In this document: positions 16,444-25,665 of the stretch, in pieces
Layout of the letters: each line of letters opens with the position of its first letter
How positions within the stretch are numbered: position 1 is the stretch's first letter
Source of the DNA: Sulfurimonas sp.
GTDB taxonomy: Bacteria > Campylobacterota > Campylobacteria > Campylobacterales > Sulfurimonadaceae
Length of the DNA: 64,000 bases
Direction of reading: 5' to 3'
Assembly (NCBI GenBank): GCA_028687935.1
Contig: JAQTZE010000001.1
Coordinates: 186,001-250,000, forward strand
Translations under genes and position numbers: made by a program
The notes under the pieces: model-generated
The model's input: the letters and a program-made list of their open reading frames with translations, nothing else
What the model was told of the DNA's origin: nothing
The model's database searches: none

Positions 16444-17605
16444 TAAAAACATACTATTAACAGGCACAGCGGGCTTCATCGGCTCAAACTTCGTGCCTTA
16501 TTTTTTAGAGAAATATCCAGAATATAATCTTGTAAATTTAGACCTACTTACCTACGCAGGAAACCTTGAAAACCTTCAAGAGTGTAAAGCTAATCCTCGC
16601 TATAAGTTTATCAAAGGGGATATCTGTAACCGTGAACTGGTTGAGTTTATCTTTAGCGAATATGATATCCAAGGTGTGATCCACTTCGCAGCAGAGTCTC
16701 ATGTAGATAACTCCATCAAAAACCCTGGAGTATTTGTGCAGACAAATGTCAATGGAACGTTTACACTTTTGGATGTGTCGTATAAATATTGGATGGATGC
16801 TCCTTTTAAATATAAAGAACGATACCCTAAAGGTACGGCTAAAGCCCGTACGTCCGAAGAACAGATTTCGGACGTGCTAGCTTTAGCTGCACCTAGATTT
16901 CACCACATCTCCACAGACGAAGTCTACGGAACACTAAACGCAACAGACCTCTTTACAGAAGAGACTCCATACGCTCCAAACTCTCCATACTCAGCATCAA
17001 AAGCTGGCTCAGATATGATAGTGCGTGCTTACAACGAAACATACGGTATGAACACAGTCATCACAAACTGCTCCAACAACTATGGCCCAAAACAGCATGA
17101 TGAAAAACTCATCCCAACTATCATCAGAAAAGCACTTGCAGGTGAGTCTATCCCAATCTACGGAGATGGCAAAAACATCCGAGACTGGCTCTATGTACTT
17201 GACCACTGTAAGGGAATAGATCTAGTTTATCATACAGGAAAGTCTGGTGAAGTTTATAATATCGGCGGAAGAAACGAGAGAACCAATCTTCAGATAGTCG
17301 ATGCAATTTGTTCTATACTAGATAAAAAAGTTCCATTAGCAAACGAATCTACCCTCGGACGTGATCCTTTAGGTTCACCAAGTGATGTTAATAAAGCTCA
17401 AGGTGAGGCTGAAGCCACACATCCGAAGAAGAGCTACAAAGAACTCATCACTTTCGTAGAAGATAGAGCTGGACACGACAGACGCTATGCTATCGATGCA
17501 ACGAAACTTGAAACGCAACTTGGATGGAAAGCTGATGAGAACTTTGATAGCGGGATTGTGAAGACTATTGAGTGGTATTTAGGGAAGTATAGGATTCTAA
17601 AATGA
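16433..17605 (+). CDS. rfbB: dTDP-glucose 4,6-dehydratase with in-frame repeat insertions
   Basis: RmlB converts dTDP-glucose to dTDP-4-keto-6-deoxyglucose, the branch point for rhamnose and amino-deoxysugars. It is an extended SDR with TGTAGFIGSNF (residues 10-20), HFAAESHVDNSI, STDEVYG and the catalytic YSASKAGSD. It has 390 residues, about 40-50 over the usual length. The extra parts are residues 133-153 (GTAKARTSEEQISDVLALAAP) directly before the conserved FHHISTDEVYG strand, and about residues 307-333 before YKELITFVEDRAGHDRRYAID. The first is a clean palindromic-element copy, the second a decayed one. Catalytic residues are intact. It ends with an ATGA overlap to the aminotransferase. 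Confidence 0.94.
   Translation: MTTNKNILLTGTAGFIGSNFVPYFLEKYPEYNLVNLDLLTYAGNLENLQECKANPRYKFIKGDICNRELVEFIFSEYDIQGVIHFAAESHVDNSIKNPGVFVQTNVNGTFTLLDVSYKYWMDAPFKYKERYPKGTAKARTSEEQISDVLALAAPRFHHISTDEVYGTLNATDLFTEETPYAPNSPYSASKAGSDMIVRAYNETYGMNTVITNCSNNYGPKQHDEKLIPTIIRKALAGESIPIYGDGKNIRDWLYVLDHCKGIDLVYHTGKSGEVYNIGGRNERTNLQIVDAICSILDKKVPLANESTLGRDPLGSPSDVNKAQGEAEATHPKKSYKELITFVEDRAGHDRRYAIDATKLETQLGWKADENFDSGIVKTIEWYLGKYRILK
16832..16893 (+). repeat. Palindromic coding element, copy 4 (62 bp)
   Basis: The cleanest copy. It starts GGTACGGCTAAAGC, has the core stem ACGTCCGA...TCGGACGT and ends GCTTTAGCTGCACC. It is the same length as copy 1 and read in the same frame, although in a different gene. 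Confidence 0.9.
17354..17434 (+). repeat. Decayed remnant of the palindromic coding element
   Basis: CTCGGACGTG, then a diverged stretch, then ACCAAGTGATGT.AATAAAGCTCAAGGT.GGCT and ATCCGAAGAAGAGC. These pieces match the right end of copy 1, the 22-base spacer between copies 1 and 2, and the left end of copy 2. This suggests an older two-copy insertion in rfbB that has drifted, or a conversion tract from rfbD. Confidence 0.65.
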
Positions 17606-18675
17606 TAAATGTAACAAAAACATACCTGCCAAATAAAGAAAAATATAAACAATATATAGATGAAATATATGATAATGGATGGCTTACAAATAATGGTCCA
17701 CTGGTACAAAGGCTCGAAAAAAGACTTGCTGATTATTTGGGTGTAAAAAATATCGTTCTAGTTTCAAATGGTACTATCGCTCTTGAAATCGCATATAGAA
17801 CACTTGGGCTGAAAGGTTTTGTAATAACTACACCTTTTAGCTTTGTGGCAACTACAAGTTCACTTGTGACAAATCAGCTTTTACCAATATTTGCAGATAT
17901 TGACCAGAAGTCATTCAATCTTGATCCAAAATCAGTAGAAAAGCTCATTACTCCAAACACAACCGGAATTCTTCCTGTACATGTTTTTGGAAATGCTTGT
18001 GAAGTTGAAGAGATAGAAAAAATTGCAAATAAATATAATTTAAAAGTTATCTACGATGCTGCTCATGCTTTTGATGTGAAGTATGAAGGGGAAAGTGTAT
18101 TAAACTATGGAGATATATCAACTCTTAGTTTTCATGCTACAAAACTTTTTCATACTATAGAGGGTGGAGCTTTAATCATCAATGATGATGAACTGGTACA
18201 AAAAGCAAAATATCTCATAAACTTTGGTATCAAAAATGCAGAAGAAATACCACATCTGGGAACAAATGCAAAAATGAATGAGTTTGAAGCAGCTATGGGC
18301 TTATGTGTACTTGATGATATAGAAGAGATAAAAAACAAAAGAAAAATCATCTCAGATATATACAAAAAAGAACTCAAAGGTTTGGTGTCCTTTCAAGAAC
18401 AAAACGTAAATGCAAGTGAAAACTACAGCTATGTTCCAGTGGTTTTTAGAAGTGAAGAAGAACTTCTAAAAGTACAAAAAGCTTTAAATGAAAAACAGAT
18501 ATTTCCAAGAAGATACTTCTATCCATCACTTGATACTTTAGACTACATAGAACCAAAACAAACGTGTGAGATATCAAGAGATATAAGTAAACGCATACTT
18601 TGTTTGCCTACATTTGCAGAGCTTACATGTAATGAACAAAACACTATTATTAGTACTATGAAAAAGGCTTTATAA
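17602..18675 (+). CDS. DegT/DnrJ/EryC1/StrS aminotransferase for a dTDP-amino sugar
   Basis: A 357-residue PLP-dependent sugar aminotransferase. The lysine that binds PLP lies near residue 180 in SFHATKLFHTIEGGAL. VSNGTIALEIAYR near the N-terminus and VHVFGNACEVEEI are family hallmarks. It probably aminates dTDP-4-keto-6-deoxyglucose made by RmlB, at C4 as in WecE/VioA; no 3,4-ketoisomerase gene of the FdtA/QdtA type is visible to favour C3. The ATGA overlap with rfbB shows tight coupling. AT content rises from here on, and the word AAACGCA occurs once (near 18591). Confidence 0.88.
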   Translation: MINVTKTYLPNKEKYKQYIDEIYDNGWLTNNGPLVQRLEKRLADYLGVKNIVLVSNGTIALEIAYRTLGLKGFVITTPFSFVATTSSLVTNQLLPIFADIDQKSFNLDPKSVEKLITPNTTGILPVHVFGNACEVEEIEKIANKYNLKVIYDAAHAFDVKYEGESVLNYGDISTLSFHATKLFHTIEGGALIINDDELVQKAKYLINFGIKNAEEIPHLGTNAKMNEFEAAMGLCVLDDIEEIKNKRKIISDIYKKELKGLVSFQEQNVNASENYSYVPVVFRSEEELLKVQKALNEKQIFPRRYFYPSLDTLDYIEPKQTCEISRDISKRILCLPTFAELTCNEQNTIISTMKKAL

Positions 18676-19226
18676 TGGATAAATATAAAATACCAAATGT
18701 AAAAACATTTGAATATACAAAAATTATTGGTTTAGAAAATATAGAGTTTGGAAAAAATATCATAATAGATGATTTTGCTTTTGTGTATGCCAAAGGAAAA
18801 ATAAAATTAGGTAATTTTGTACATATAGGTATTTATGCTTCCATCACTGGTGGAGATGAATTAATTGTAGGAGATTTTAGTGCTATTTCTCAAGGTGTTA
18901 GAATCTTAACTGCGACTGATGATTTTAAAGATTGGGGATTTGGTAATTCTACTATTGATAACCAATTTAGAAATGTACAGAGTTTACCAATTAAAATAGG
19001 TAAGTTCTGTATCATTGGGGCTAATTCTGTAATTTTACCAGGTGTTAACATTCCCGAAGGCGCAATGGTTGGAGCTAATTCAGTAATTACCAAAGATTTA
19101 GAACCTTGGGGAATCTATGTTGGTAATAAAAGAGTTGGAACAAGAAATAGAGAAGAAGTTTTAAAAAACTATGAAAAATTTTTAGTCACTCCTGAAAATG
19201 AGAGAGTTGGAAGTTTGTTTAAATAA
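18675..19226 (+). CDS. Hexapeptide-repeat sugar acetyltransferase
   Basis: A 183-residue left-handed beta-helix acyltransferase. Hexapeptide repeats are visible in KLGNFVHIGIYASITGGDE and KIGKFCIIGANSVILPGV, followed by PEGAMVGANSVITKDLEPWGIYVGNK. It should N-acetylate the amino sugar produced by the upstream aminotransferase, in the style of VioB or FdtC. Start and upstream stop share one base (TAATG), so the pair is translationally coupled. Substrate is inferred from context only. Confidence 0.85.
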   Translation: MDKYKIPNVKTFEYTKIIGLENIEFGKNIIIDDFAFVYAKGKIKLGNFVHIGIYASITGGDELIVGDFSAISQGVRILTATDDFKDWGFGNSTIDNQFRNVQSLPIKIGKFCIIGANSVILPGVNIPEGAMVGANSVITKDLEPWGIYVGNKRVGTRNREEVLKNYEKFLVTPENERVGSLFK

Positions 19227-19269
19227 TGAAAATATTTAATATTAAAATATCACAAAATGGGCTTTTTCA

Positions 19270-20460
19270 TTGATTAATATTTTACATTTAACAACTATGG
19301 ATAGTGTATTTATTAATATGGCACGTAAACAGTTTGATGATGCGGGAGAAGATCTTGTTAATAATAAGTTTTTATATATTTCTAAAAATAATGAATCAAT
19401 ACATCTAGATTTAAATTATATAGAAAAGATATATCTTAAAGAAGTAAATAGTATTTCTTTTATCAATACATTGAAAAATTATGATGCAGTTGTATTACAT
19501 ATGTTGACTGATACATTAATTGATATAGTTAAAAAAACACAAGATAATGTAAATTTTGTATGGATTGGATGGAGTGGAGATTATTATCGTTTTATTGATG
19601 ATCTAGAGTGGTTTCTCCCAGAAACTAAAGAATCTATGTCATTAGTAAAAAGAACATATAAATCTAATCTGAAGTTATTTATCAAAACTCTCTTAGGTGA
19701 AAATACTATAAAATATATTAAGAGAAGAAAACTTTTAAAAGAACTAAAAATTACAAATAAAATTAAATATTTTGCACCTGTATTGAATAATGAATTTGAT
19801 TTTATTAAGGAAAATATAAGCAATTTTAGACCAAATTTTATTGATTGGAATTATGGTTCTTTGGAAGATAGTTTTGTAATGGAAAGTTGTCATTTAGATG
19901 ATGAATATGATAAGAAAGGCATTAATATTTTGATTGGAAATTCATCATTTTTTATTAATAATCATATTGAAGCATTCAATAAAGTAGAAATACTTGATTT
20001 TAAAAATAGTAAAATCTTTTGTCCACTCAGTTATGGAAATTTTGAAAATATAGAACTGGTTACAAAATATGGTAATGAAAAATTTGGTAAAAATTTTCAT
20101 CCTTTTTATAGTTTTATCAATGCAAATGAGTATAAAGAAGTTATAAAAAGTTGCAGTGTTGTGGTAATGAATCATTTAAATCAACAAGCTCTAGGAAATA
20201 TAGTTATAGCTATGTGGTTTGGAGCTAAAATATTTTTAAATAAACAGAATCTAATTTATAAATTTTTTAAGCAAGAAGAAGCTTTTATTTTTAGCATAGA
20301 TGAACTTGATGATAAAGTAAATTTAAAAAAATTAAATAAAGATGAAATAGCTATTAATAGAAAAATTCTTTTGAAACATTGGTCAAGAGAATCTTCTTTA
20401 AATAAAACAAAAAAACTGATTTCATTAGTAGCTTTATCAAGTGCAAAAGAAAAGAAATAG
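19270..20460 (+). CDS. WecF-like 4-acetamido-4,6-dideoxygalactose transferase (GT56)
   Basis: A 396-residue protein whose second half carries the pattern of TDP-Fuc4NAc:lipid II transferase: ILIGNSSFFINNHIEAF, KIFCPLSYGNFENIELV, and MNHLNQQALGNIVIAMWFG. In enterobacteria WecF adds Fuc4NAc to a lipid-linked sugar at the cytoplasmic face. With the upstream aminotransferase and acetyltransferase this makes a coherent Fuc4NAc-type route. The start is TTG 19270. DNA here is extremely AT-rich (9 G/C of 60 in 19381-19440), unlike the flanking chromosome. Confidence 0.78.
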   Translation: MINILHLTTMDSVFINMARKQFDDAGEDLVNNKFLYISKNNESIHLDLNYIEKIYLKEVNSISFINTLKNYDAVVLHMLTDTLIDIVKKTQDNVNFVWIGWSGDYYRFIDDLEWFLPETKESMSLVKRTYKSNLKLFIKTLLGENTIKYIKRRKLLKELKITNKIKYFAPVLNNEFDFIKENISNFRPNFIDWNYGSLEDSFVMESCHLDDEYDKKGINILIGNSSFFINNHIEAFNKVEILDFKNSKIFCPLSYGNFENIELVTKYGNEKFGKNFHPFYSFINANEYKEVIKSCSVVVMNHLNQQALGNIVIAMWFGAKIFLNKQNLIYKFFKQEEAFIFSIDELDDKVNLKKLNKDEIAINRKILLKHWSRESSLNKTKKLISLVALSSAKEKK

Positions 20461-20497
20461 TTTGTGTAATTATTATAAATCAAGGATAAAATATTAA

Positions 20498-22018
20498 GTG
20501 TCTCAAAAAATAAGTCTCAAAAAAAACACTATAGTCAACTATATAGGGCAATTTTATACTATGTTCATCGGTATCTTTATGCTTCCTTTTTATTTAAAAT
20601 ATTTAGGCGCAGAAGCTTACGGATTAGTTGGATTTTTTACAATGTTGATGTCTTGGATGGTTCTTCTTGATTTGGGGCTTTCTGCTACACTTGCAAGAGA
20701 GACAACAAGGTTAAAAGATGATCTTAATGGTCTTTTAGAACTAAAAAAAATAACTCTTAGTATAGAAGTGCTTTTTGTGATTATTTCTATTGTAGTTTTT
20801 AGTGCAATGTTCTTTGGAAGTGCTTGGATATCTACTCATTGGCTTGATGTAAAAGAATTGTCCTATGAATCAGTAGAAAGTACTATTAAAATTATGGCTT
20901 TTATGATAGTAATTCGATGGTTTGTAGGATTGTATCAAGGCACTATCATAGGATTTGAACATCATATTTGGTTAAATATATACAAAATTGTTTTTAGTAC
21001 TTTGAAATTTTTTGGAGCATTTTTGCTTATAGTTTATGTGAGTAAAGACATAGTTCATTTTTTCTATTTTCAATTACTAGTGGCTATTTTTGAGTTCATT
21101 GTTATTAAGTTTAAAATAGATAACTATATGAAAGTATCTCAGAAAGTTTTACCGTCTTTTGTGACATTAAAACAAATTGCCCCTTTTGCATTAAGTATTG
21201 CCTATATATCTGCAATAACAGTTGTTATAGGACAATTAGATAAGCTTATGTTGTCACACTATTTGCCATTAAAAGAGTATGGATTTTTTACTTTAGTAAT
21301 TATTTTATCAGGTGCAATAGTACAGTTTTTTCAGCCAATAGGACAAGTAATCTTACCGAGAATGACATCTTTGCTATCCAATGGAGAAGGAAAAGAGATG
21401 ATAGCCTTGTATCATAAATCAACACAAATAGTAGCTATAGTTGTATTGGCAGTAAGCGGTATGGTCGCAGTATTCGCTTACGAACTTCTTTATGCATGGA
21501 CTGGAAATGTAGAGGCTTCACAATGGGCCGCACCAATACTTTTTTGGTATGCTTTAGGAAATGGAGCAGTTGCCTTATTGTCATTTCAATTTTATATGCA
21601 ATACTCTTATGGAAATTTAAAATATCATGTAAAAGGGAATACCTATTTTGGATTTGTGCAGATTATCGCTGTAATCCTTGCAGTTCATTTTTATGGAGCA
21701 CTGGGTGCTGGTATTACTTGGTTTGGATTACAAACATTTTTTTTACTTTGGTGGCCAGGATTTATTCATAGTAAGTTTGCTCCTGGAATTCATAAAGATT
21801 GGGTATTTAAGGATATCTTTCCAGTTTTGGCTGTAACTACAATTTATCTAATTGTCATAAAAAATATTGGTATTAGCTTTAGTGAAGATAGATTAATATT
21901 GTTTTTTACATTGATTTTTATAGGTATTGTTTTGTTGATTTTAAATTCAGTAGTCTCTCAAGAAGGAAGAAAACTTATGTATAGACTTGTTTTGCGAAGA
22001 AGATTTAATGATAAATAG
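20498..22018 (+). CDS. Polysaccharide repeat-unit flippase, Wzx-like
   Basis: A 506-residue integral membrane protein with about 12-14 hydrophobic helices across its length and the MATE/MOP-flippase start (KKNTIVNYIGQFYTMFIGIFMLPFYLKYLGAEAYGL). It should flip undecaprenyl-linked oligosaccharide to the periplasm. The start is GTG 20498. It overlaps the next glycosyltransferase by 11 bases. No Wzy polymerase or Wzz chain-length gene is recognisable in the window, so either polymerisation genes are elsewhere or the glycan is a single unit. Confidence 0.87.
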   Translation: MSQKISLKKNTIVNYIGQFYTMFIGIFMLPFYLKYLGAEAYGLVGFFTMLMSWMVLLDLGLSATLARETTRLKDDLNGLLELKKITLSIEVLFVIISIVVFSAMFFGSAWISTHWLDVKELSYESVESTIKIMAFMIVIRWFVGLYQGTIIGFEHHIWLNIYKIVFSTLKFFGAFLLIVYVSKDIVHFFYFQLLVAIFEFIVIKFKIDNYMKVSQKVLPSFVTLKQIAPFALSIAYISAITVVIGQLDKLMLSHYLPLKEYGFFTLVIILSGAIVQFFQPIGQVILPRMTSLLSNGEGKEMIALYHKSTQIVAIVVLAVSGMVAVFAYELLYAWTGNVEASQWAAPILFWYALGNGAVALLSFQFYMQYSYGNLKYHVKGNTYFGFVQIIAVILAVHFYGALGAGITWFGLQTFFLLWWPGFIHSKFAPGIHKDWVFKDIFPVLAVTTIYLIVIKNIGISFSEDRLILFFTLIFIGIVLLILNSVVSQEGRKLMYRLVLRRRFNDK

Positions 22019-22934
22019 AACTGAACAAGAGATTATGAAAAATTGGAAAAGTGACTTTAGCAAACCAGTAGTTAGTGTGTGTACAATTACATACAATCAT
22101 GAAAAATATATAAGGGAGGCTATAGATAGCTTTTTGATGCAAGAGACAAATTTTTCTTTCGAGATAGTAATAGGTGAAGATTGTAGTAGTGATAATACAA
22201 GACAAATTATAGAAAACTATAAAGAGAACTATCCACATATTATCAAGCTTATTGTAAGTGAAAAAAATGTAGGTATGCAAGCCAATGTGCAAAACACAAT
22301 GCAAGCTTGTCAAGGTGAATATATTGCATTTTGTGAAGGTGATGATTACTGGACAGATACCAATAAATTACAGATACAAAAAGTCTTTTTAGAATCAAAT
22401 CCCGAGTGTGTTATTTGTTATACATCTGTTGAAGCTTTTAATGAAAATGGAATTATTGATAGTTATATTGGTGGTGCGATAAAAGATTTAACTACAGACG
22501 AATTAAAACAAGCAGCCCCAATTAATACATTGACTGTAATGTTTAAGAACATAATTAAAAAACTTCCTCTAGAAATGCTTTTAAGTAAACATGGAGATTT
22601 ATTTATCTGGTCGATTTTAGGACATTATGGTACAGGAAAATATTTATCACAAATAAAGCCCTCAAGGTACAGAATGCATTCAGGTGGTGTCCATTCCATG
22701 ATATCTGAAAATAATAGATATGAAAATGCTTTAATCACCTATAGTATGCTTTTTACTTATTATAAAAGGCTAAACGAGACGAAAATGACTAACTATTTTC
22801 AAAAAAAACTCCTAGAAGTACATTTAAGAATGGATAATTCAATCTTTGAAATATTGTTAAGTATTTTAAAGCAAAAAATCAGAAAGATAATGTATAAAAT
22901 AAAAAATATTTATAAGAATAATCATGATAGATAA
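22008..22934 (+). CDS. Glycosyltransferase family 2
   Basis: A 308-residue GT-A fold enzyme. PVVSVCTITYNHEKYIREAIDSFL opens the nucleotide-binding domain, VIGEDCSSDNT follows, and the metal-binding region is EGDDYWTD. The frame extends to TTG 21987, but ATG 22008 has GAAGAAG upstream and keeps the overlap with wzx short. The acceptor sugar cannot be told. A basic C-terminus (KQKIRKIMYKIKNIYK) may touch the membrane. Confidence 0.85.
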   Translation: MINRTEQEIMKNWKSDFSKPVVSVCTITYNHEKYIREAIDSFLMQETNFSFEIVIGEDCSSDNTRQIIENYKENYPHIIKLIVSEKNVGMQANVQNTMQACQGEYIAFCEGDDYWTDTNKLQIQKVFLESNPECVICYTSVEAFNENGIIDSYIGGAIKDLTTDELKQAAPINTLTVMFKNIIKKLPLEMLLSKHGDLFIWSILGHYGTGKYLSQIKPSRYRMHSGGVHSMISENNRYENALITYSMLFTYYKRLNETKMTNYFQKKLLEVHLRMDNSIFEILLSILKQKIRKIMYKIKNIYKNNHDR

Positions 22935-23874
22935 AACAGTATGGATATTGTTGCTTAATTTCAATGGTTATGAGGATACTTTAGAGTGCATTGAAACACT
23001 TTTTACATCTAAGTCAAAACAATTGAAACTTTTAATTGTTGATAATGCATCAACTGATAACTCATTGATTAATATAAATAAATGGTTAGAAAGTAAAGAT
23101 ATAACAAGCTCAAAAGTCTTTTATAAAACTTCTCCAGATATGTTTAGCACAAGCAGTAAGGAAAATTCTAATATAACTTTAATCTCATCAGATTCTAACA
23201 ATGGATATGCTGCTGGGAATAACATAGGAATTAAATATGTCTTACAACATGCATCAAAAAAAGATTTTATATGGATTTTAAATAACGACACATTGGTACG
23301 ACCAGATACATTAGAAAATATGATTAATAGCTATAATCAACTTGAAAATGATGCTATCGCACTACTGGGTTCTAAAATATTGAACGAGGACTTGAGTTTA
23401 CAAAGCATAGGTGATATCATTGAAAATACCAATGAAAAAAATAAAGATAATTTAGAGGTAAAACACATATGTGGATGTTCAATCTTTTTTAGGGTGGAAA
23501 ATTTTGATAGTATAGGTTTTTTGCCTGAGGAATATTTTTTATACTATGAAGAAACTGATTGGATGAAATCAATACGGCAAAAAGGGCTTAAAATTTTTAC
23601 ATCTCTGAAGTCTGAAGTCATTCATAAACATGCTAAGTCTACAGGAGGTGCATACTCACCTCTAGTGCTTTACTATATGACAAGAAATCAAATTTTGTTC
23701 CATAAAAAGTACTTTGGTGCTTTTGCATATAGCTTGGTTGTTTTTAAATTATTTTTTAGAAATATACTCAGAGTGATATATTACTTTTTTTATGATGTAA
23801 AGCTTTCTAAATCGATTTTCAAGGGAACGATTGATGGAATAAGGAATGTCAAAGGGAAGCAAAAAATTTCATGA
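22924..23874 (+). CDS. Glycosyltransferase family 2, rhamnosyltransferase-like
   Basis: A 316-residue enzyme with ILLLNFNGYEDTLECIETL, VDNASTDNS, the NNDTLVRPDTL metal-binding segment and the late HKHAKSTGG, in the order typical of WbbL/RfbF-type rhamnosyltransferases. The dTDP-rhamnose genes upstream supply a suitable donor, but this link is inferred. It overlaps the previous gene by 11 bases and the next by an ATGA. Confidence 0.84.
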   Translation: MIDKTVWILLLNFNGYEDTLECIETLFTSKSKQLKLLIVDNASTDNSLININKWLESKDITSSKVFYKTSPDMFSTSSKENSNITLISSDSNNGYAAGNNIGIKYVLQHASKKDFIWILNNDTLVRPDTLENMINSYNQLENDAIALLGSKILNEDLSLQSIGDIIENTNEKNKDNLEVKHICGCSIFFRVENFDSIGFLPEEYFLYYEETDWMKSIRQKGLKIFTSLKSEVIHKHAKSTGGAYSPLVLYYMTRNQILFHKKYFGAFAYSLVVFKLFFRNILRVIYYFFYDVKLSKSIFKGTIDGIRNVKGKQKIS

Positions 23875-24650
23875 AATATTCAGTAATAGTCCCCATGTAT
23901 AATTCAAAAAGTACCATCAAAAGTACTATTGACTCCGTAATGCAGCAAACATATCAAGAGCCGATAGAAATAATCATTGTGAGCGATGGCTCGGATGATG
24001 GTTGTGAAAAAATAGTCGAAGATTTGATTTTAAATAATAAAACAAACAGAACTATAGAGTTAATCAAGAAATCAAATGGTGGTGTTTCTTCTGCTAGAAA
24101 TATGGGAATAAAAAAAGCAACTGGAGAATACATAGCATTTTTAGACAGCGATGATATGTGGCATCCACAAAAACTTGAAATTACAATGCAAACTATAGAA
24201 AAATATCGAATAGATTTTTTAGGTCACGGATATACATTAAAAAATAATTTCAACAAAACTTTTATAATAGATAAGCCAAAAAAAATTTCTTTTATGAAGT
24301 TATTAGTAAAAAATTTTGCAGTTACACCAAGTGTTGTAGTTAAAAGAGAAATATGTAAGCTTTTTAATGAAAAGATGACCCACACAGAAGACCATGAACT
24401 ATGGTTAAGAATCGCTTTGAAAACAGAAGTGTATTTTCTAGATTTGCCCTTAGCTTTTCTTGGACGCGAAGAATTAAGTACAGGTGGATTAAGCTCAAAT
24501 AAGTGGGCTATGAGAAAAGGGGAGTTACAGATGTACAAAAATATAGTTTGGCATAAAAAAAGTCTAATGTTTATTTATTCTTTTTTGGTTTGTTTTTCGT
24601 TGATGAAACATTTAAGACATATAATAAAGGATTCTTTTGCTAAAAACTAA
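23871..24650 (+). CDS. Glycosyltransferase family 2
   Basis: A 259-residue GT2 enzyme: YSVIVPMYNSKSTIKSTIDSVMQQTY, VSDGSDDG and the DSDDMWHPQKLE segment holding the DxD-like metal site. THTEDHELWLRIAL resembles the catalytic ED region. It is shorter than the two preceding transferases and ends with a hydrophobic stretch. The ATGA overlap shows it belongs to the same operon. Donor and acceptor are unknown. Confidence 0.85.
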   Translation: MKYSVIVPMYNSKSTIKSTIDSVMQQTYQEPIEIIIVSDGSDDGCEKIVEDLILNNKTNRTIELIKKSNGGVSSARNMGIKKATGEYIAFLDSDDMWHPQKLEITMQTIEKYRIDFLGHGYTLKNNFNKTFIIDKPKKISFMKLLVKNFAVTPSVVVKREICKLFNEKMTHTEDHELWLRIALKTEVYFLDLPLAFLGREELSTGGLSSNKWAMRKGELQMYKNIVWHKKSLMFIYSFLVCFSLMKHLRHIIKDSFAKN

Positions 24651-25665
24651 CACATCAAATAATTTCGATTTACTAAGACTTACATTGGCAGTCTTAGTTT
24701 TTTTTGCTCATTGGAATATACTTGCTTTTCAAAACCTTTCTTATTTTCCTTTTCATTTAAGTACATATGCTGTTCACATGTTTTTTATCGTAAGTGGTTT
24801 TTTGATTTTTTGGAGTTTTGATGCGGATCAAAACAAAAAGCATTTTTTCATAAAACGATTTTTTAGAATTTTTCCTCTTTATGGTTTTCTTATTCTTCTG
24901 CAAACACTTTTTTTTATTGTCTTTGCAGACGGAAATTTTTCACAAATTACAAAATATTTTGTAGCAAATATCTTATTTTTAAATTTTTTAGCTCCTTCAG
25001 TTGGAGACACTTTTTCTAGTCTCTATGTAAATGCCATTAATGGAAGCCTTTGGACACTCAAGAATGAGGTTGTTTTTTATCTTTTAGTTCCTTTTGTGTT
25101 TATGTTCTATAAAAGATTTGGAAAAATATTTCTTGTTCTATTTTATATTTTATCAGCACTCTATATGTTTGGAATTGAGTATATAAAATCTCTTGAGATT
25201 ATTTCAAAGATTCATGCAGATATATTTCTTTTCCAATTTCCAGCACAAGTAAGACTTTTTATTGTCGGTATTTTACTTTATACACTGTATGAAAAATTCA
25301 ATGCTAAGAACTCACTCTTATTAGCTATTATCAGTGTTGTTTTAATTACTTTTATGAGTGGAAATTCATTATTTGATTATATTATTTATCCTTTTTGTAT
25401 AGGATTTATAGTGCTTTATCTAGTATACTTTATTAAAAAAATTAAAATAAATTTTGATTTTTCATATAGTTTTTATATTTTGCATTTTCCAGTTATTCAA
25501 TTAGTATTGTATTTTGATGTAAATCCAGAAAACCCAACTATATCTTTCATAACTATTTTTATTATTGTACTTATTCTTTCATATTTTTCAGAGAAATATA
25601 TAGAGAAAACATTCGTCAAAATAGGAAAAAATATTGTTCAAAGGAGTAGAAATGTCTCAAATTAA
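24637..25665 (+). CDS. Acyltransferase 3 family (OafA-like) membrane O-acetyltransferase
   Basis: A 342-residue protein with about ten membrane helices. The N-terminal FDLLRLTLAVLVFFAHW has the R and H conserved in this family, and GSLWTLKNEVVFYLLVP carries the second conserved E region. Such enzymes O-acetylate surface sugars. The start is TTG 24637, overlapping the preceding glycosyltransferase by 14 bases. It ends the very AT-rich block, since later genes regain the AAACGCA word. Confidence 0.88.
   Translation: MLKTNTSNNFDLLRLTLAVLVFFAHWNILAFQNLSYFPFHLSTYAVHMFFIVSGFLIFWSFDADQNKKHFFIKRFFRIFPLYGFLILLQTLFFIVFADGNFSQITKYFVANILFLNFLAPSVGDTFSSLYVNAINGSLWTLKNEVVFYLLVPFVFMFYKRFGKIFLVLFYILSALYMFGIEYIKSLEIISKIHADIFLFQFPAQVRLFIVGILLYTLYEKFNAKNSLLLAIISVVLITFMSGNSLFDYIIYPFCIGFIVLYLVYFIKKIKINFDFSYSFYILHFPVIQLVLYFDVNPENPTISFITIFIIVLILSYFSEKYIEKTFVKIGKNIVQRSRNVSN

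Noticed and set aside
14303..17605. rfbD and rfbB read as frameshifted or chimeric pseudogenes because of their extra length
   Set aside because: All catalytic motifs are in one frame and the extra residues coincide exactly with repeat elements, so they are insertions rather than damage.
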